Shown: positions 7,440 to 15,357 of the stretch, in pieces
How positions within the stretch are numbered: position 1 is the first letter of the stretch
Layout of the letters: each line of letters opens with the position of its first letter
Assembly (NCBI GenBank): GCA_023664705.1
Contig: JAMPFE010000037.1
Location: 1 to 19,035, forward strand
Source: Lachnospiraceae bacterium
GTDB taxonomy: Bacteria > Bacillota > Clostridia > Oscillospirales > Ruminococcaceae
Direction of reading: 5' to 3'
Length of the DNA stretch: 19,035 nucleotides
Program-made: the position numbers and the translations under genes
The notes under the pieces: model-generated
Told to the model about the DNA's origin: nothing
The model's database searches: none
What the model saw: only the letters and a program-made list of their open reading frames with translations

Positions 7440-7466
7440 GTTATCACCTCCCTGCTCCGTGATAAC
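7440..7466 (-). promoter_or_regulatory. Inverted repeat enclosing the ribosome site of the 87-aa gene
   Basis: GTTATCAC (7466-7459) and GTGATAAC (7447-7440) are perfect inverted arms around an 11-nt loop. The Shine-Dalgarno GGGAGGTGAT lies across loop and stem, and the GTG start follows the stem directly. As RNA it would hide the ribosome site; as DNA it could be an operator. No convincing promoter is seen nearby. Confidence 0.5.
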
Positions 7467-7505
7467 AGTCTAGCACCGCCTAAACTGCAAAAAACTGCAT
7501 TTTTT

Positions 7506-7667
7506 GAGCTTGTGTTCATAGGATTTGTGCGTAGATTTTCGAGCATAATTTTGTCGAGTACAAGGAAAAACGACGCGGGCGTACTGTATGTACGCCAAGG
7601 AGTTTTGACGCAGTAATCGGCAAAATTTGCCGAAAAGATGCGTGCAACATTTTATGAACACACGCTC
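7506..7667. repeat. 162-bp element with terminal inverted repeats
   Basis: The ends GAGCTTGTGTTCATA (7506-7520) and TATGAACACACGCTC (7653-7667) are inverted copies with one mismatch. The inner arms also pair imperfectly over about 40 nt, and the centre holds a 7-bp hairpin (GGCGTAC-TGTAT-GTACGCC). No credible gene is inside. It looks like a small non-coding mobile or structured intergenic repeat. My impression that similar sequences recur in gut Clostridia is memory only and unverified. Confidence 0.6.
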
Positions 7668-7675
7668 TTGGCGAT

Positions 7676-7711
7676 AAAAAACCGCCCGCCGTTCAAACGA
7701 ACGGCAGGCGG
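7676..7711 (-). terminator. Rho-independent terminator of the lipoprotein gene
   Basis: A 13-bp stem with one mismatch (7682-7694 with 7699-7711, loop AAAC on the plus strand) is followed on the minus strand by TTTTTT (7681-7676). It lies 15 bp beyond the lipoprotein stop. Confidence 0.92.
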
Positions 7712-7725
7712 CTCCGAAAAACGTC

Positions 7726-8520
7726 TCACGCCGCGCCGACGTACTCCGCGAGATATTCAAGCGCCGCGACGGTTTTCTCCTCGGAGAGCCCCCTCGTAAT
7801 AAGCCCGACATAAAGTCGGTCGGTGCCGAACTCCGCGTAATATCCGCCCGTGCTTTTCTTTGCTATCCTCATTTCCACTCCCGCGACGGTCGAAGTCGGC
7901 AGCCCGTAAAACGTCTCGGTAGAATACGAGCCGTCCTCAAGGAGAGTGATTATATCCGAACAAATGCGGTCCTCGTAAACGTGCTTAGTGTCGCCGTATC
8001 TGCGCTGGAAAATGACCTTGGCGCTCTGCGAGCCGTCCGCGCTTTCAAACCAAAACTCGTCGCTGTCCTGGTGATGCCTGACGGGTTCCCAGCATTCGTT
8101 TCCGTCGGCGTCCATATATTGATAAGACGGGATACCGTGCTTCCCTTGATTTATTATTCCCATCGGCGCCGTCTCATGCAGCTCGGGAGCAATGCCCGAC
8201 AAATCGAGGTCGGCGCTCAGCCCGAAATACTCCAAAACGTCGTCTCGGCTCATCTCGAACGTGACGGGCAAATACTGACCGTAAAACACCACGCCCGTGA
8301 GGTCGGCAATCTCGAGCTCTCCGATATTGAGCGTGTTGTTGTATTTAGGCACGGCGGCTGCCGTATTTTGCTCGGAGGAAACGCTTTCGACGGCGCTTCG
8401 GCTGCCTACGTTATCCACGGGAAACAGCCCCGCCCGTTCAAGCCCGCCCGAGGGGAGACAGCCCGTCAATAAAGACAGCGTCAAAGCTATAACGACCGCC
8501 TTAGCAGCTTCTCTGTTCAT
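7726..8520 (-). CDS. Predicted lipoprotein, function unknown (264 aa)
   Basis: The start at ATG 8520 is chosen over 8538 because GAAGGGGTGAT precedes it at good spacing. A lipoprotein signal is clear: MNREAAKAVVIALTLSLLTGC, with lipobox LLTGC and lipidated Cys21, so the protein should be anchored on the outer face of the membrane. A Ser/Gly-rich linker (~22-60) precedes an alternating-strand domain (FYGQYLPVTFEMSRDDVLEYF; QYMDADGNECWEPVRHH; GYYAEFGTDRLYVGLITRG). I do not recognise the domain, and no catalytic motif stands out. It has its own sigma-A promoter and terminator, so it is a single-gene unit just after the ABC exporter gene. Confidence 0.85.
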   Translation of the reverse strand: MNREAAKAVVIALTLSLLTGCLPSGGLERAGLFPVDNVGSRSAVESVSSEQNTAAAVPKYNNTLNIGELEIADLTGVVFYGQYLPVTFEMSRDDVLEYFGLSADLDLSGIAPELHETAPMGIINQGKHGIPSYQYMDADGNECWEPVRHHQDSDEFWFESADGSQSAKVIFQRRYGDTKHVYEDRICSDIITLLEDGSYSTETFYGLPTSTVAGVEMRIAKKSTGGYYAEFGTDRLYVGLITRGLSEEKTVAALEYLAEYVGAA

Positions 8521-8559
8521 AAGATCACCCCTTCTCAAATTCTAAATCCTCTTATCCCC

Positions 8560-8588
8560 ATTATATCGCTTTTCCCCGTACATGTCAA
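8560..8588 (-). promoter_or_regulatory. Consensus sigma-A promoter of the lipoprotein gene
   Basis: TTGACA at 8588-8583, 17-bp spacer, TATAAT at 8565-8560. It lies in the short gap after the ABC gene; predicted leader about 30 nt. Confidence 0.88.
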
Positions 8589-8606
8589 GGCATTTAAGGC
8601 ATTTTT

Positions 8607-10433
8607 TTAAGTCTCCGCGCCCGCGTACTGCGTCATATACAGCTCGTAGTACTTGCCCTTTCGGGAAAGGAGCTCGTCGTGACCGCCCGATTCGACGATA
8701 CGCCCCCCGTCCATTACAACGATAATATCCGCGTCGCGTATGGTGGAAAGTCTGTGCGCAATAACGATGCTGGTGCGGTTCTGCATTATCGTGTGCATGG
8801 CGTTCTGTATAGCCTTTTCCGTGCGCGTGTCGACGTTCGAGGTCGCCTCGTCGAGAATAAGTATCTTGGGGTCGGCAACGAACGCGCGCGCTATCGCGAG
8901 GAGCTGCCGCTGCCCCCGGCTGATATTTTCGCCCGAGCCCGTCAGCACCGTGTCGAAGCCGTTCGGCAGCGCGGCTATCATATCCCCGCAAAGGCTCATT
9001 TTGACAGCCGCCTCCGGCTCCCCGGGGCTCGCGTCCTCCTTTGCGTATTTGAGATTATTCGCCGCCGTGTCCGAAAACAAGACCGTATCCTGCAAAACTA
9101 TCGCGACGTTTCTCCGCAGCTCGTCTCTCGAAACGCCGCCTATATCCTGACCGTTTATCGAGATCTCCCCGCTGTCAATATCGTAAAACCGCATAAGCAG
9201 ATTGACGACGGTCGTCTTTCCGCTGCCCGTCGCCCCCACCGGCGCGACCTTCCTGCCCGACGGAACGGTCAGCGAGAAATCGCGGAGCACGGGCTTTCCC
9301 TCGATATAGGAAAAATCGACGTTCCTAAAGGTCACGTCCGCGCGCTCCGAGCGCCTAAGGCTCTCCCCCGACTTGTCCTCGTCAGCCTCGTCGATAACGG
9401 AAAACACGCGCTCCGCGCCCGCTATCGCCGTCTGAAGCTGCCCGTACACCTGCGCTATCTCGTTTATGGGACTGCTGAATTGCTTCGCGTACACGATAAA
9501 CGCCGAGATGACCCCCACCGAAATAAGCCCGTTTACGGAAAAATACCCGCCGAACACCGCGATTATCACGAAGCCGATGTTGCCGATGCAGTTCATAACG
9601 GGACCCATTACGCCGCCGAAAACGTCCGTTTTTATCCCCGCCTTTGTAAGCGAGTCCGACGTTCCGCAGAACTCCTCCGTCGTAATGTCCCGATGATTGT
9701 ACGCGCATACCGTTCGGCAGCCCGATACCGTTTCCTCGACCGTCCCGTTGAGAATACCGAGCAGCGTCTGCCGCCTCCTCGAGAATTTCCTTACGTTCTT
9801 GGAGAGCATTTTCGTGGCGAAAACGGTCAGGAAAACTGTCGCGAAGCTCAACAGCGCCAGCTGCCGGCAGTACCACAGCATTACGGCGACGGTCCCCGTC
9901 ACGGTCAGCACACCCGAAAACAGCGACGGCAGCGACTGCGATACGGTCGCGGAAACGTTTTCAATGTCGTTCGTCATGCGGCTCATAACGTCGCCGTGGG
10001 AGTGCGTATCGAGATAGCGCACGGGCAAGTCCATCATCTTCCCGAAAAGCTCCTCCCGCATGCGCCTTACGATGCGCTGGCTGAGCCTTGCGCTTATGAG
10101 CCCCTGCACGAGCTGCCCCGCGCTGTACAGCAGATAAACCCCCGACATCAGCAGCAGCGTAAAGGAGAGGCTCCCGCTCTTGCTTTTCGCGATAATGTCG
10201 ATAGCGCTGCTTTGCAGCGTCGGCGCGAACACGCCGCAAAGCGTCCCGAAAATAACGACCGCCGGCATGCCGAAAACCATGCCCTTTTCCTTGGCAAAAT
10301 ACGCCGCGACGCGCTTCAGCGTGCCCCCGACGTTCTCTGCGTGCTCGACCTCCGCGAAGCGCTGCGCACGGTTCATCATCCCGGGGATATTGCGCTCGGC
10401 AACGCTCTGTCCTTTTTTCTCCTGCACGGTCAA
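8607..10433 (-). CDS. ABC exporter half-transporter (membrane + ATPase), intact frame with odd motif residues
   Basis: 608 aa, full length for a type IV (MsbA/BmrA-like) half-exporter that usually pairs with a second half. Membrane domain ~50-340 has six hydrophobic spans; ATPase domain ~365-605. Visible: Walker A GATGSGKT (400-407), Q-loop LQD (~448), signature ENISRGQRQ (502-510), Walker B ILILDEATS (D528, E529) and H-loop IAHRLS (H560). Two residues are unusual: Pro398 (KVAPVG, where Ile/Leu is normal) and Arg506 in the signature (ISRGQ; S-Q-G or S-G-G is usual). The ATG shares four bases with the stop of the decayed partner gene (ATGA). Substrate unknown; multidrug or peptide export is the family norm. 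With its partner broken it may be unable to form the usual heterodimer. Confidence 0.93.
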   Translation of the reverse strand: MTVQEKKGQSVAERNIPGMMNRAQRFAEVEHAENVGGTLKRVAAYFAKEKGMVFGMPAVVIFGTLCGVFAPTLQSSAIDIIAKSKSGSLSFTLLLMSGVYLLYSAGQLVQGLISARLSQRIVRRMREELFGKMMDLPVRYLDTHSHGDVMSRMTNDIENVSATVSQSLPSLFSGVLTVTGTVAVMLWYCRQLALLSFATVFLTVFATKMLSKNVRKFSRRRQTLLGILNGTVEETVSGCRTVCAYNHRDITTEEFCGTSDSLTKAGIKTDVFGGVMGPVMNCIGNIGFVIIAVFGGYFSVNGLISVGVISAFIVYAKQFSSPINEIAQVYGQLQTAIAGAERVFSVIDEADEDKSGESLRRSERADVTFRNVDFSYIEGKPVLRDFSLTVPSGRKVAPVGATGSGKTTVVNLLMRFYDIDSGEISINGQDIGGVSRDELRRNVAIVLQDTVLFSDTAANNLKYAKEDASPGEPEAAVKMSLCGDMIAALPNGFDTVLTGSGENISRGQRQLLAIARAFVADPKILILDEATSNVDTRTEKAIQNAMHTIMQNRTSIVIAHRLSTIRDADIIVVMDGGRIVESGGHDELLSRKGKYYELYMTQYAGAET

Positions 10434-11732
10434 TCCTCCTCTCCCGGCTGCGAACGGCAGATGTCGCGGTATATCGGGCAGCTCTCCCTCAATTCATCGT
10501 GAGTGCCGACCGCCGCGATCCCGCCGTTGTCCGGCACGATTATCTTGTCGGCGCGCCGGACGGACGCGATGCGCTGCGCCACGATTATCTTCGTGACGTT
10601 CGGACGGTATTTGTCGAGAGCCTCATACAGATCCGCCTCGGTCTTTAAATCCGGCGCGCTTGTGGCGTCGTCGAAGATGAGTATCTCCGCGGGCTTAAGG
10701 ACCGCCCTCGCAATGGAAACGCGCTGCTTCTGCCCGCCCGACAGGCTCATTCCGCGCTCCGCGACAACGGTATCGAAGCCCTCCGCCGCGGCGTCGATAA
10801 ACTCCTCCGCCTGCGCGGTATTCGCTGCGGAGCGTATCGCCCGCTCGTCCGCGGAGGGGTCGCCCCACTTGATATTTTCGCCGACGGTCACGCTGAAAAG
10901 CTCGCTTTTCTGCAGCGCGACGGCTATCTTTTCCCGCAAAGCCCTTTGGTCGTATTCGCGCACGTCCGTGCCGTCCACCGGAACGCTCCCAGAAGTCGCG
11001 TCGTAAAAGCGCGGTATAAGGTCGACGAGAGTGGTTTTCCCGCAGCCCGTCGCGCCCATAACGGCAACAGTCTCTCCGCGCTCTATTTTCAAACTGATAT
11101 TTTTCAAAACGGTCCTTCCGCACGAGCTCGGATAAGCGAACGTCACATTTTTAAACTCGACGCGCCCCCGCCGACCCGAAACGAGCCCGCAAGCAGTATC
11201 AGCGCGATAACGATATACATCAGCGCGTTTATCACGGGGTTCATAAACGCGAATATCGTCAGCACCCTCAGCTGCGTTTTTATCAGCTCTCCGTTCGCCT
11301 TCCCGAAGCGCGCCTTTTCGTATATCTCGCGGACGCACGCTTTAATGACGCGTATCCCCGAAATATCCTCCTGCATTATCGAGTTTATGGTATCCGGCTG
11401 ATTTTGCAGCCTCGAGAACAGCGGGCTCGCCTTTGCCAGACAGAACGCCATGATCCCCGCCGCAAACGGGAGTAACTCTCGTCACGACCGAGCCCGTGCC
11501 GAGCCCGTCAAGCTGCGGAAACGAAAGCGCCATAATTCTCCGAAAGCAGTCCTTGCGCATTTCGTTGCCGATATTCTGCGACGAGATATGCACGAACACG
11601 TTGTTCATCGAGCCGCATAAGCACCCGAACAGCGCCGGCAGTATCATCTTCAGACCGACGCTCCATATCGCCGACCATAAACAGCGCGGCAATGACCGCA
11701 AACGGCAGATACCTTTTTACATATTTCCACAT
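10430..11732 (-). pseudogene. Degraded ABC exporter half-transporter (three frame-breaking deletions)
   Basis: The gene starts at ATG 11732 (GAGGAACGGAAA upstream, 13 bp after the MATE stop) but is spread over different frames. Pieces: MWKYVKRYLPFAVIAALFMVGD; then LKMILPALFGCLCGSMNNVFVH to GTGSVVTRVT, shifted near 11668; then FAAGIMAFCLAKASPLFSRL to IALILLAGSF, shifted near 11475; then RGRVEFKNVTFAYP to the end, shifted near 11160. At each joint, sequence expected in this family is missing (roughly 40, 50-60 and 70-80 residues, from memory of homologues). The total is about 1.3 kb, against about 1.75 kb normally. The ATPase domain is uninterrupted: GATGCGKT, LSGGQKQR, ILIFDDATS, IVAQRIAS. Several conserved Leu positions are Pro (GSVPVDG, TSAPDL, IIVPDN, NQPDTI). 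Confidence 0.88.
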
Positions 11733-11745
11733 TTTCCGTTCCTCA

Positions 11746-13122
11746 TTATTCGGTGAATTTCAAGTTCTTCTTAACCGATATTTTCCTCCAAAGCGCCACG
11801 GCGGCCGCCGCCGTCAGCAGCTCCGCTATCGGAAAAACCGCCCACATAAGCCAACCCGCCTGCGCGTCTGCTTTCGCAATCTGCGCGAAAACCAGAGCGA
11901 ACGGGAACACGAACAGAAGCTGCCTGAACACCGAAATCAAAAGCGAGCCTACCCCGCTGCCGACAGCCTGAAAAACGCCCTGAAACGCGATGTTCACTCC
12001 CGCGAAAACCAAGCTTATCGAGATAATGCGCATCGCGCTTATGCAGAGCTCCCGCGTCTCTCCCGAAAGGTCGAATATCCCGGAAAACGGCTCGGCAAAG
12101 ACCTCCAGAGCAATAAGCCCGACAAGCATTATCACGGCGGTGTAAAGCTGCCCGAACCTCACGCAGTCCTTTATCCGCCTGCCGTCCCTCATACCGTAGC
12201 TGAACGCGGTTATCGGAGTGATCGCGTCGCGCATGCCGAACGCCGCGAACAGCAAAAACTGCTGTATTTTGTAGTACAGCCCGTAAGCCGTGACCATATT
12301 TTCGCTCACGTCCTTGAGTATCAGGTTCATTCCGTAGGTCATAACCGAAATCAGCGCCTGCGAAATGATAGCCGGCAAGCCCACGGAGTATATCATACCG
12401 ACAGTCCCGAGCGACGGCTTGAAATGCCGAAGCCTTATCCGCACCGCCTTGTTGAACCTCAAATGGAAAATAAGCGCCGCCGCAAAGGAAACGACCTGCC
12501 CTATAACCGTCGCGTAAGCTGCGCCCTTAACGCCCATTTCGGGCAGCCCGAGCCAACCGTATATCAAAATCGGGTCAAGGACGATGTTCGTTACCGCGCC
12601 GAGTATCTGCGCTATCGTCGAGCAAAGCGAGTGTCCCGCCGCCTGCAGTACCTTCTCGAACACCGCGAACATCGACATACCGAACGAAAACACGCAGCAA
12701 ATGCGCAGATAATCCGTTCCCACAGCCGAAACCACGGGGTTGTCGGTCTGCGAGTTTATGTAAGCGCCCGCGCCCAGCAGCCCGAAGCTCAAGAACACCG
12801 CGTAGATAACCGCCCCGAGCAGCACCGCGTTTCCCGCGGTCTTGCCGGTAAGCTCCTCGTCCTTTTGCCCGAGGCTTCTCGCGATAAGGACGTTCGCCCC
12901 CACGCCCGTTCCTATCCCGACCGCCACCATCAGCACCTGCAGCGGAAAAGCCAGCGTAAGCGCGTTCAGCGCGTCCTCGCCGCCCGTCGGCATATTTGAG
13001 ACAAACGCGCTGTCCACGATATTGTAGACCGCCTGCAAAACCATCGACACTATCATCGGCAAGCCCATTGAAAGCATCAGCCGTCCGACGGGCGCCGCCA
13101 TTTTCTCGTTTTTCAAATTCAT
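11746..13122 (-). CDS. MATE family efflux transporter (458 aa)
   Basis: About twelve hydrophobic segments in two homologous halves, typical of MATE/NorM-type Na+- or H+-coupled drug exporters. Characteristic segments: GLPMIVSMVLQAVYNIVDSAFVS near the N-terminus, GIGTGVGANVLIARSLGQKD, and SVGLPAIISQALISVMTYGMN opening the second half. ATG 13122 is preferred: GGGGGG lies 8 nt upstream, whereas for ATG 13128 it would be only 2 nt away; the frame reaching 13227 runs through the promoter. It is the first gene of an operon with the two ABC halves (13 bp to the next start). Expression probably passes a terminator-like leader hairpin. Substrate cannot be read from sequence. Confidence 0.92.
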   Translation of the reverse strand: MNLKNEKMAAPVGRLMLSMGLPMIVSMVLQAVYNIVDSAFVSNMPTGGEDALNALTLAFPLQVLMVAVGIGTGVGANVLIARSLGQKDEELTGKTAGNAVLLGAVIYAVFLSFGLLGAGAYINSQTDNPVVSAVGTDYLRICCVFSFGMSMFAVFEKVLQAAGHSLCSTIAQILGAVTNIVLDPILIYGWLGLPEMGVKGAAYATVIGQVVSFAAALIFHLRFNKAVRIRLRHFKPSLGTVGMIYSVGLPAIISQALISVMTYGMNLILKDVSENMVTAYGLYYKIQQFLLFAAFGMRDAITPITAFSYGMRDGRRIKDCVRFGQLYTAVIMLVGLIALEVFAEPFSGIFDLSGETRELCISAMRIISISLVFAGVNIAFQGVFQAVGSGVGSLLISVFRQLLFVFPFALVFAQIAKADAQAGWLMWAVFPIAELLTAAAAVALWRKISVKKNLKFTE

Positions 13123-13142
13123 TGTCATAACCCCCCAAAAAC

Positions 13143-13187
13143 AAAAAAAGTGCAGCTTACCGATCGGAATTACGCAGTAAGCTACAC
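13143..13187 (-). promoter_or_regulatory. Leader hairpin plus U-run before the MATE operon (attenuator-like)
   Basis: On the minus strand GTGTAGCTTAC (13187-13177) pairs fully, with one G-U, with GTAAGCTGCAC (13160-13150) around a 16-nt loop. T7 (13149-13143) and a second T-run follow, then the GGGGGG ribosome site. It begins only about 5 nt after the predicted transcription start. This is the form of an intrinsic terminator in front of the coding region. No known riboswitch fits in so short a leader. Confidence 0.65.
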
Positions 13188-13198
13188 GTCTTAATATT

Positions 13199-13227
13199 AT
13201 TATAAGGAAAATAAAAAATATTGTCAA
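13199..13227 (-). promoter_or_regulatory. Consensus sigma-A promoter of the MATE/ABC operon
   Basis: TTGACA at 13227-13222, 17-bp spacer, TATAAT at 13204-13199; predicted start near 13192. Confidence 0.88.
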
Positions 13228-13288
13228 CGGCAGTTTTGCACAATTATTTTTTTTGAGACCGCGTATTTTTTTACTTAACCGTCAACCG

Positions 13289-14950
13289 TTACAAGAGTGC
13301 GGAGCTGTTTATAGCCGAGATAAGCGCCTTTATCGAGGAGTTGATTATATCCGTGTCGATGCCCACGCCCCAGCCGACCGTGCCGCTCGGCAGCGTAATG
13401 CCGATATAGGAAGCCGCCTTGGACTTGGAGCTCTGCTCTATCGCGTGCTCCGTAAACGTCGAAATGGTGTAATCAAAGCCCAGCCCGTCCTTTACCGCGT
13501 TCGAGACCGCGTCGAGACGTCCGTTGCCCGCGCCCCTCAGAACGCGCTTTTCGCCGTTTATCTTCACAGTGACCTCGGTTGTTATCTGCTCGCCCTGCGT
13601 GTAGTGCGCCTCCGTGACCTCCAGCTTGGTCTTGAGGTTGACGTAGGTCTTTTCAAATATCTCGTAGACCTCCGCGGGCTTGAGCTCCTTGTGCGCCTTA
13701 TCGGAAACGCGCTTTACGGTGTAGCCGAAATGCTCCCTCATCTTCGGCGGCATAATAATGCCGTAGTTCTGCTCCATAAGGTAGCCTATGCCGCCCTTTC
13801 CCGACTGCGAGTTTATGCGGATAACGTCCCCCTCGTATTCCCGCCCGAGGTCGTGCGGATCGACGGGGATATACGGCACGTTCCAGTGGTCGGGGTCTTT
13901 TTCCTCGCGCCACTTCATGCCCTTCGCGATAGCGTCCTGATGCGACCCCGAAAACGCCGCGAACACCAGCTGCCCGCTGTACGGCATACGCTCGTAAACG
14001 CGCATTCTCGTAAGCCGCTCGTAGACTTCCGTAAGCTCTGGAAGATTTGTAAGGTCGAGATTGGGCTCCACGCCGTGCGTGTACATATTCAGCGCCAGCG
14101 TGATTATATCGACGTTTCCCGTGCGCTCGCCGTTTCCGAAAAGCGTGCCCTCAACTCTGTCCGCGCCCGCCAGCAAGCCCATTTCCGTATCGGCAACGGC
14201 GCAGCCCCTGTCGTTGTGCGGGTGCAACGACACGATGATATTTTCGCGGTCGTGCAGCTCCTTGCACATATATTCTATCTGCTGCGCGTAAACGTGCGAC
14301 ATGCTCTCCGCCACGGTCACGGGCAGATTGATGATGACCTTGTTGTCGGCGGTCGGCTTCCAGATGTCGATAACGGCGTTGCAGATCTCCGCGGCGAATT
14401 CGGGCTCGGTGCCCGTAAAGCTCTCGGGCGAGTACTCAAATCGGAAATTCCCCTCGGTGTTCGCCTTGTATTCGTTCATCAGCTTCGCGCCGCTCGCCGC
14501 TATCTCGATAATCTCCTCCTTGCTCTTGCGGAAAACCTGCTCGCGCTGCGCCACGGAGGTGGAGTTGTACAAATGCACTATCGCGTTCCTGCAGCCCTCC
14601 AGCGCCTCGAACGTCTTTTTGATGATGTGCTCGCGCGACTGCGTAAGCACCTGCACGGCAACATCGTCGGGGATCAGATCGCGCTCGATAAGCGCGCGGC
14701 AGAACTCGTATTCGGTGTCGCTCGCCGCGGGAAATCCTATCTCGATCTCCTTGAAGCCCACGTCAACCAGATATTTCCAGAACTCCAGCTTCTCCTCCAG
14801 ACTCATCGGGATAATCAGCGCCTGATTGCCGTCGCGCAAATCGACGGAGCACCACACGGGCGGCTTGTCGACGTATTCCCTTTTCGTCCAGTCGAGACAG
14901 GGATACGGCGGCATAAAATAACGTCTTTGATACTTGTCTGCAAATTTCAT
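13289..14950 (-). CDS. leuA: 2-isopropylmalate synthase (long LeuA form, 553 aa)
   Basis: This is the first committed step of leucine synthesis: acetyl-CoA plus 2-oxoisovalerate gives 2-isopropylmalate. The start at 14950 follows AGGAGGAAACAACA; the frame continues upstream through the T-box and is not used. The N-terminal DRE-TIM barrel shows MPPYPCLDWTKREYVDKPP, the catalytic metal motif DLRDGNQA (37-44), EIEIGFPAAS, LHPHNDRGC (HxHND, 243-247) and GNGERTGN (272-279). Residues ~435-553 form the leucine-feedback domain, with GAGNGRLDAV and GWGVGIDTDI. The length and motifs fit the long clostridial/actinobacterial form. No other leu gene is adjacent. Regulation is by the leucine T-box upstream; no clear terminator is seen after the stop. 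Confidence 0.96.
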   Translation of the reverse strand: MKFADKYQRRYFMPPYPCLDWTKREYVDKPPVWCSVDLRDGNQALIIPMSLEEKLEFWKYLVDVGFKEIEIGFPAASDTEYEFCRALIERDLIPDDVAVQVLTQSREHIIKKTFEALEGCRNAIVHLYNSTSVAQREQVFRKSKEEIIEIAASGAKLMNEYKANTEGNFRFEYSPESFTGTEPEFAAEICNAVIDIWKPTADNKVIINLPVTVAESMSHVYAQQIEYMCKELHDRENIIVSLHPHNDRGCAVADTEMGLLAGADRVEGTLFGNGERTGNVDIITLALNMYTHGVEPNLDLTNLPELTEVYERLTRMRVYERMPYSGQLVFAAFSGSHQDAIAKGMKWREEKDPDHWNVPYIPVDPHDLGREYEGDVIRINSQSGKGGIGYLMEQNYGIIMPPKMREHFGYTVKRVSDKAHKELKPAEVYEIFEKTYVNLKTKLEVTEAHYTQGEQITTEVTVKINGEKRVLRGAGNGRLDAVSNAVKDGLGFDYTISTFTEHAIEQSSKSKAASYIGITLPSGTVGWGVGIDTDIINSSIKALISAINSSALL

Positions 14951-14997
14951 TGTTGTTTCCTCCTGTTGAAAATAGGTTCGGGGGCGTTCAAGGCAAC

Positions 14998-15039
14998 AAA
15001 AAAGCCTCATCTGCCGCCCGTTAAGGCGAGAGATGAAGC
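14998..15039 (-). terminator. T-box terminator hairpin upstream of leuA
   Basis: A long stem (about 15006-15019 with 15026-15037 plus the outer GC pairs 15004-15005/15038-15039) with a short TTAAC-type loop, followed on the minus strand by TTTTTT (15003-14998). This is the terminator half of the T-box switch. Confidence 0.85.
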
Positions 15040-15285
15040 TTAAACACTCCATGGTACCACTCTCGTTGACAACGCCTTACGGCGTCGCCCGCTCATATGC
15101 GTCAAGCAACGCACTTCTCTGTAACGGGAGAACCCGAAGCAAATTACTCAGCGCAAAAGCGCCGTTCATTCACCCTGCTCGGGGAGGAGCTGTATCCGCA
15201 GCGCAATGCCGCCTCGCACCAAACGGCGGCTCTCTGAAAACGCGGTTTACGGACTTTTTTCCCTTCAACGCATTTAAAATATTAC
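14998..15285 (-). ncRNA. T-box leader (probably leucine-specific) controlling leuA
   Basis: The 335-nt region between promoter and leuA has T-box architecture. Near the 5' end are AGAG and GCCGCC-GTTTGGTGCGA-GGCGGC, the distal stem I with its GGTG loop. The 3' part carries the T-box core GAGAGTGGTACCATGG (about 15064-15049), whose TGGT can pair with the ACCA end of uncharged tRNA; a terminator follows. Two overlapping candidate leucine specifiers, CTC at 15189-15187 and 15186-15184, lie where the specifier loop should be. With leuA downstream, leucine is the likely ligand tRNA: uncharged tRNA-Leu would stabilise the antiterminator and switch on leuA. The exact specifier is not settled by eye. 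Confidence 0.9.
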
Positions 15286-15291
15286 AGATAT

Positions 15292-15320
15292 ATTATATCA
15301 CGTTTCTCCCTATTTGTCAA
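15292..15320 (-). promoter_or_regulatory. Consensus sigma-A promoter of the T-box/leuA unit
   Basis: TTGACA at 15320-15315, 17-bp spacer, TATAAT at 15297-15292; predicted start near 15285. Confidence 0.9.
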
Positions 15321-15357
15321 GGGGATTTCTTAAGATTTTCCCGCAAATATGATATTT

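Noticed and set aside
7470..7811. 113-codon minus-strand frame through the repeat element
   Set aside because: It crosses the lipoprotein terminator and the inverted-repeat element, is basic and low in structure, and has no ribosome site.
8583..8605. Direct repeat AAGGCATTT AAGGCATTT after the ABC gene
   Set aside because: Two short copies only, no hairpin or T-run in the direction of transcription; overlaps the promoter -35 and looks incidental.
13123..13227. N-terminal extension of the MATE protein with hydrophobic start
   Set aside because: It would be translated from the -35 box and through the leader hairpin; the mRNA starts downstream.
13253..15043. Long plus-strand open frame of about 596 codons opposite leuA; similar ones at 8679-10502, 11692-12999, 3505-4683 and 15436-16485
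   Set aside because: They mirror recognised minus-strand genes, have Arg/His-rich compositions unlike any family and no ribosome sites; open only because of GC-rich codon use.
14951..15052. Upstream ATG giving a longer LeuA
   Set aside because: The extension is encoded by the T-box terminator and antiterminator; ATG 14950 has AGGAGG.
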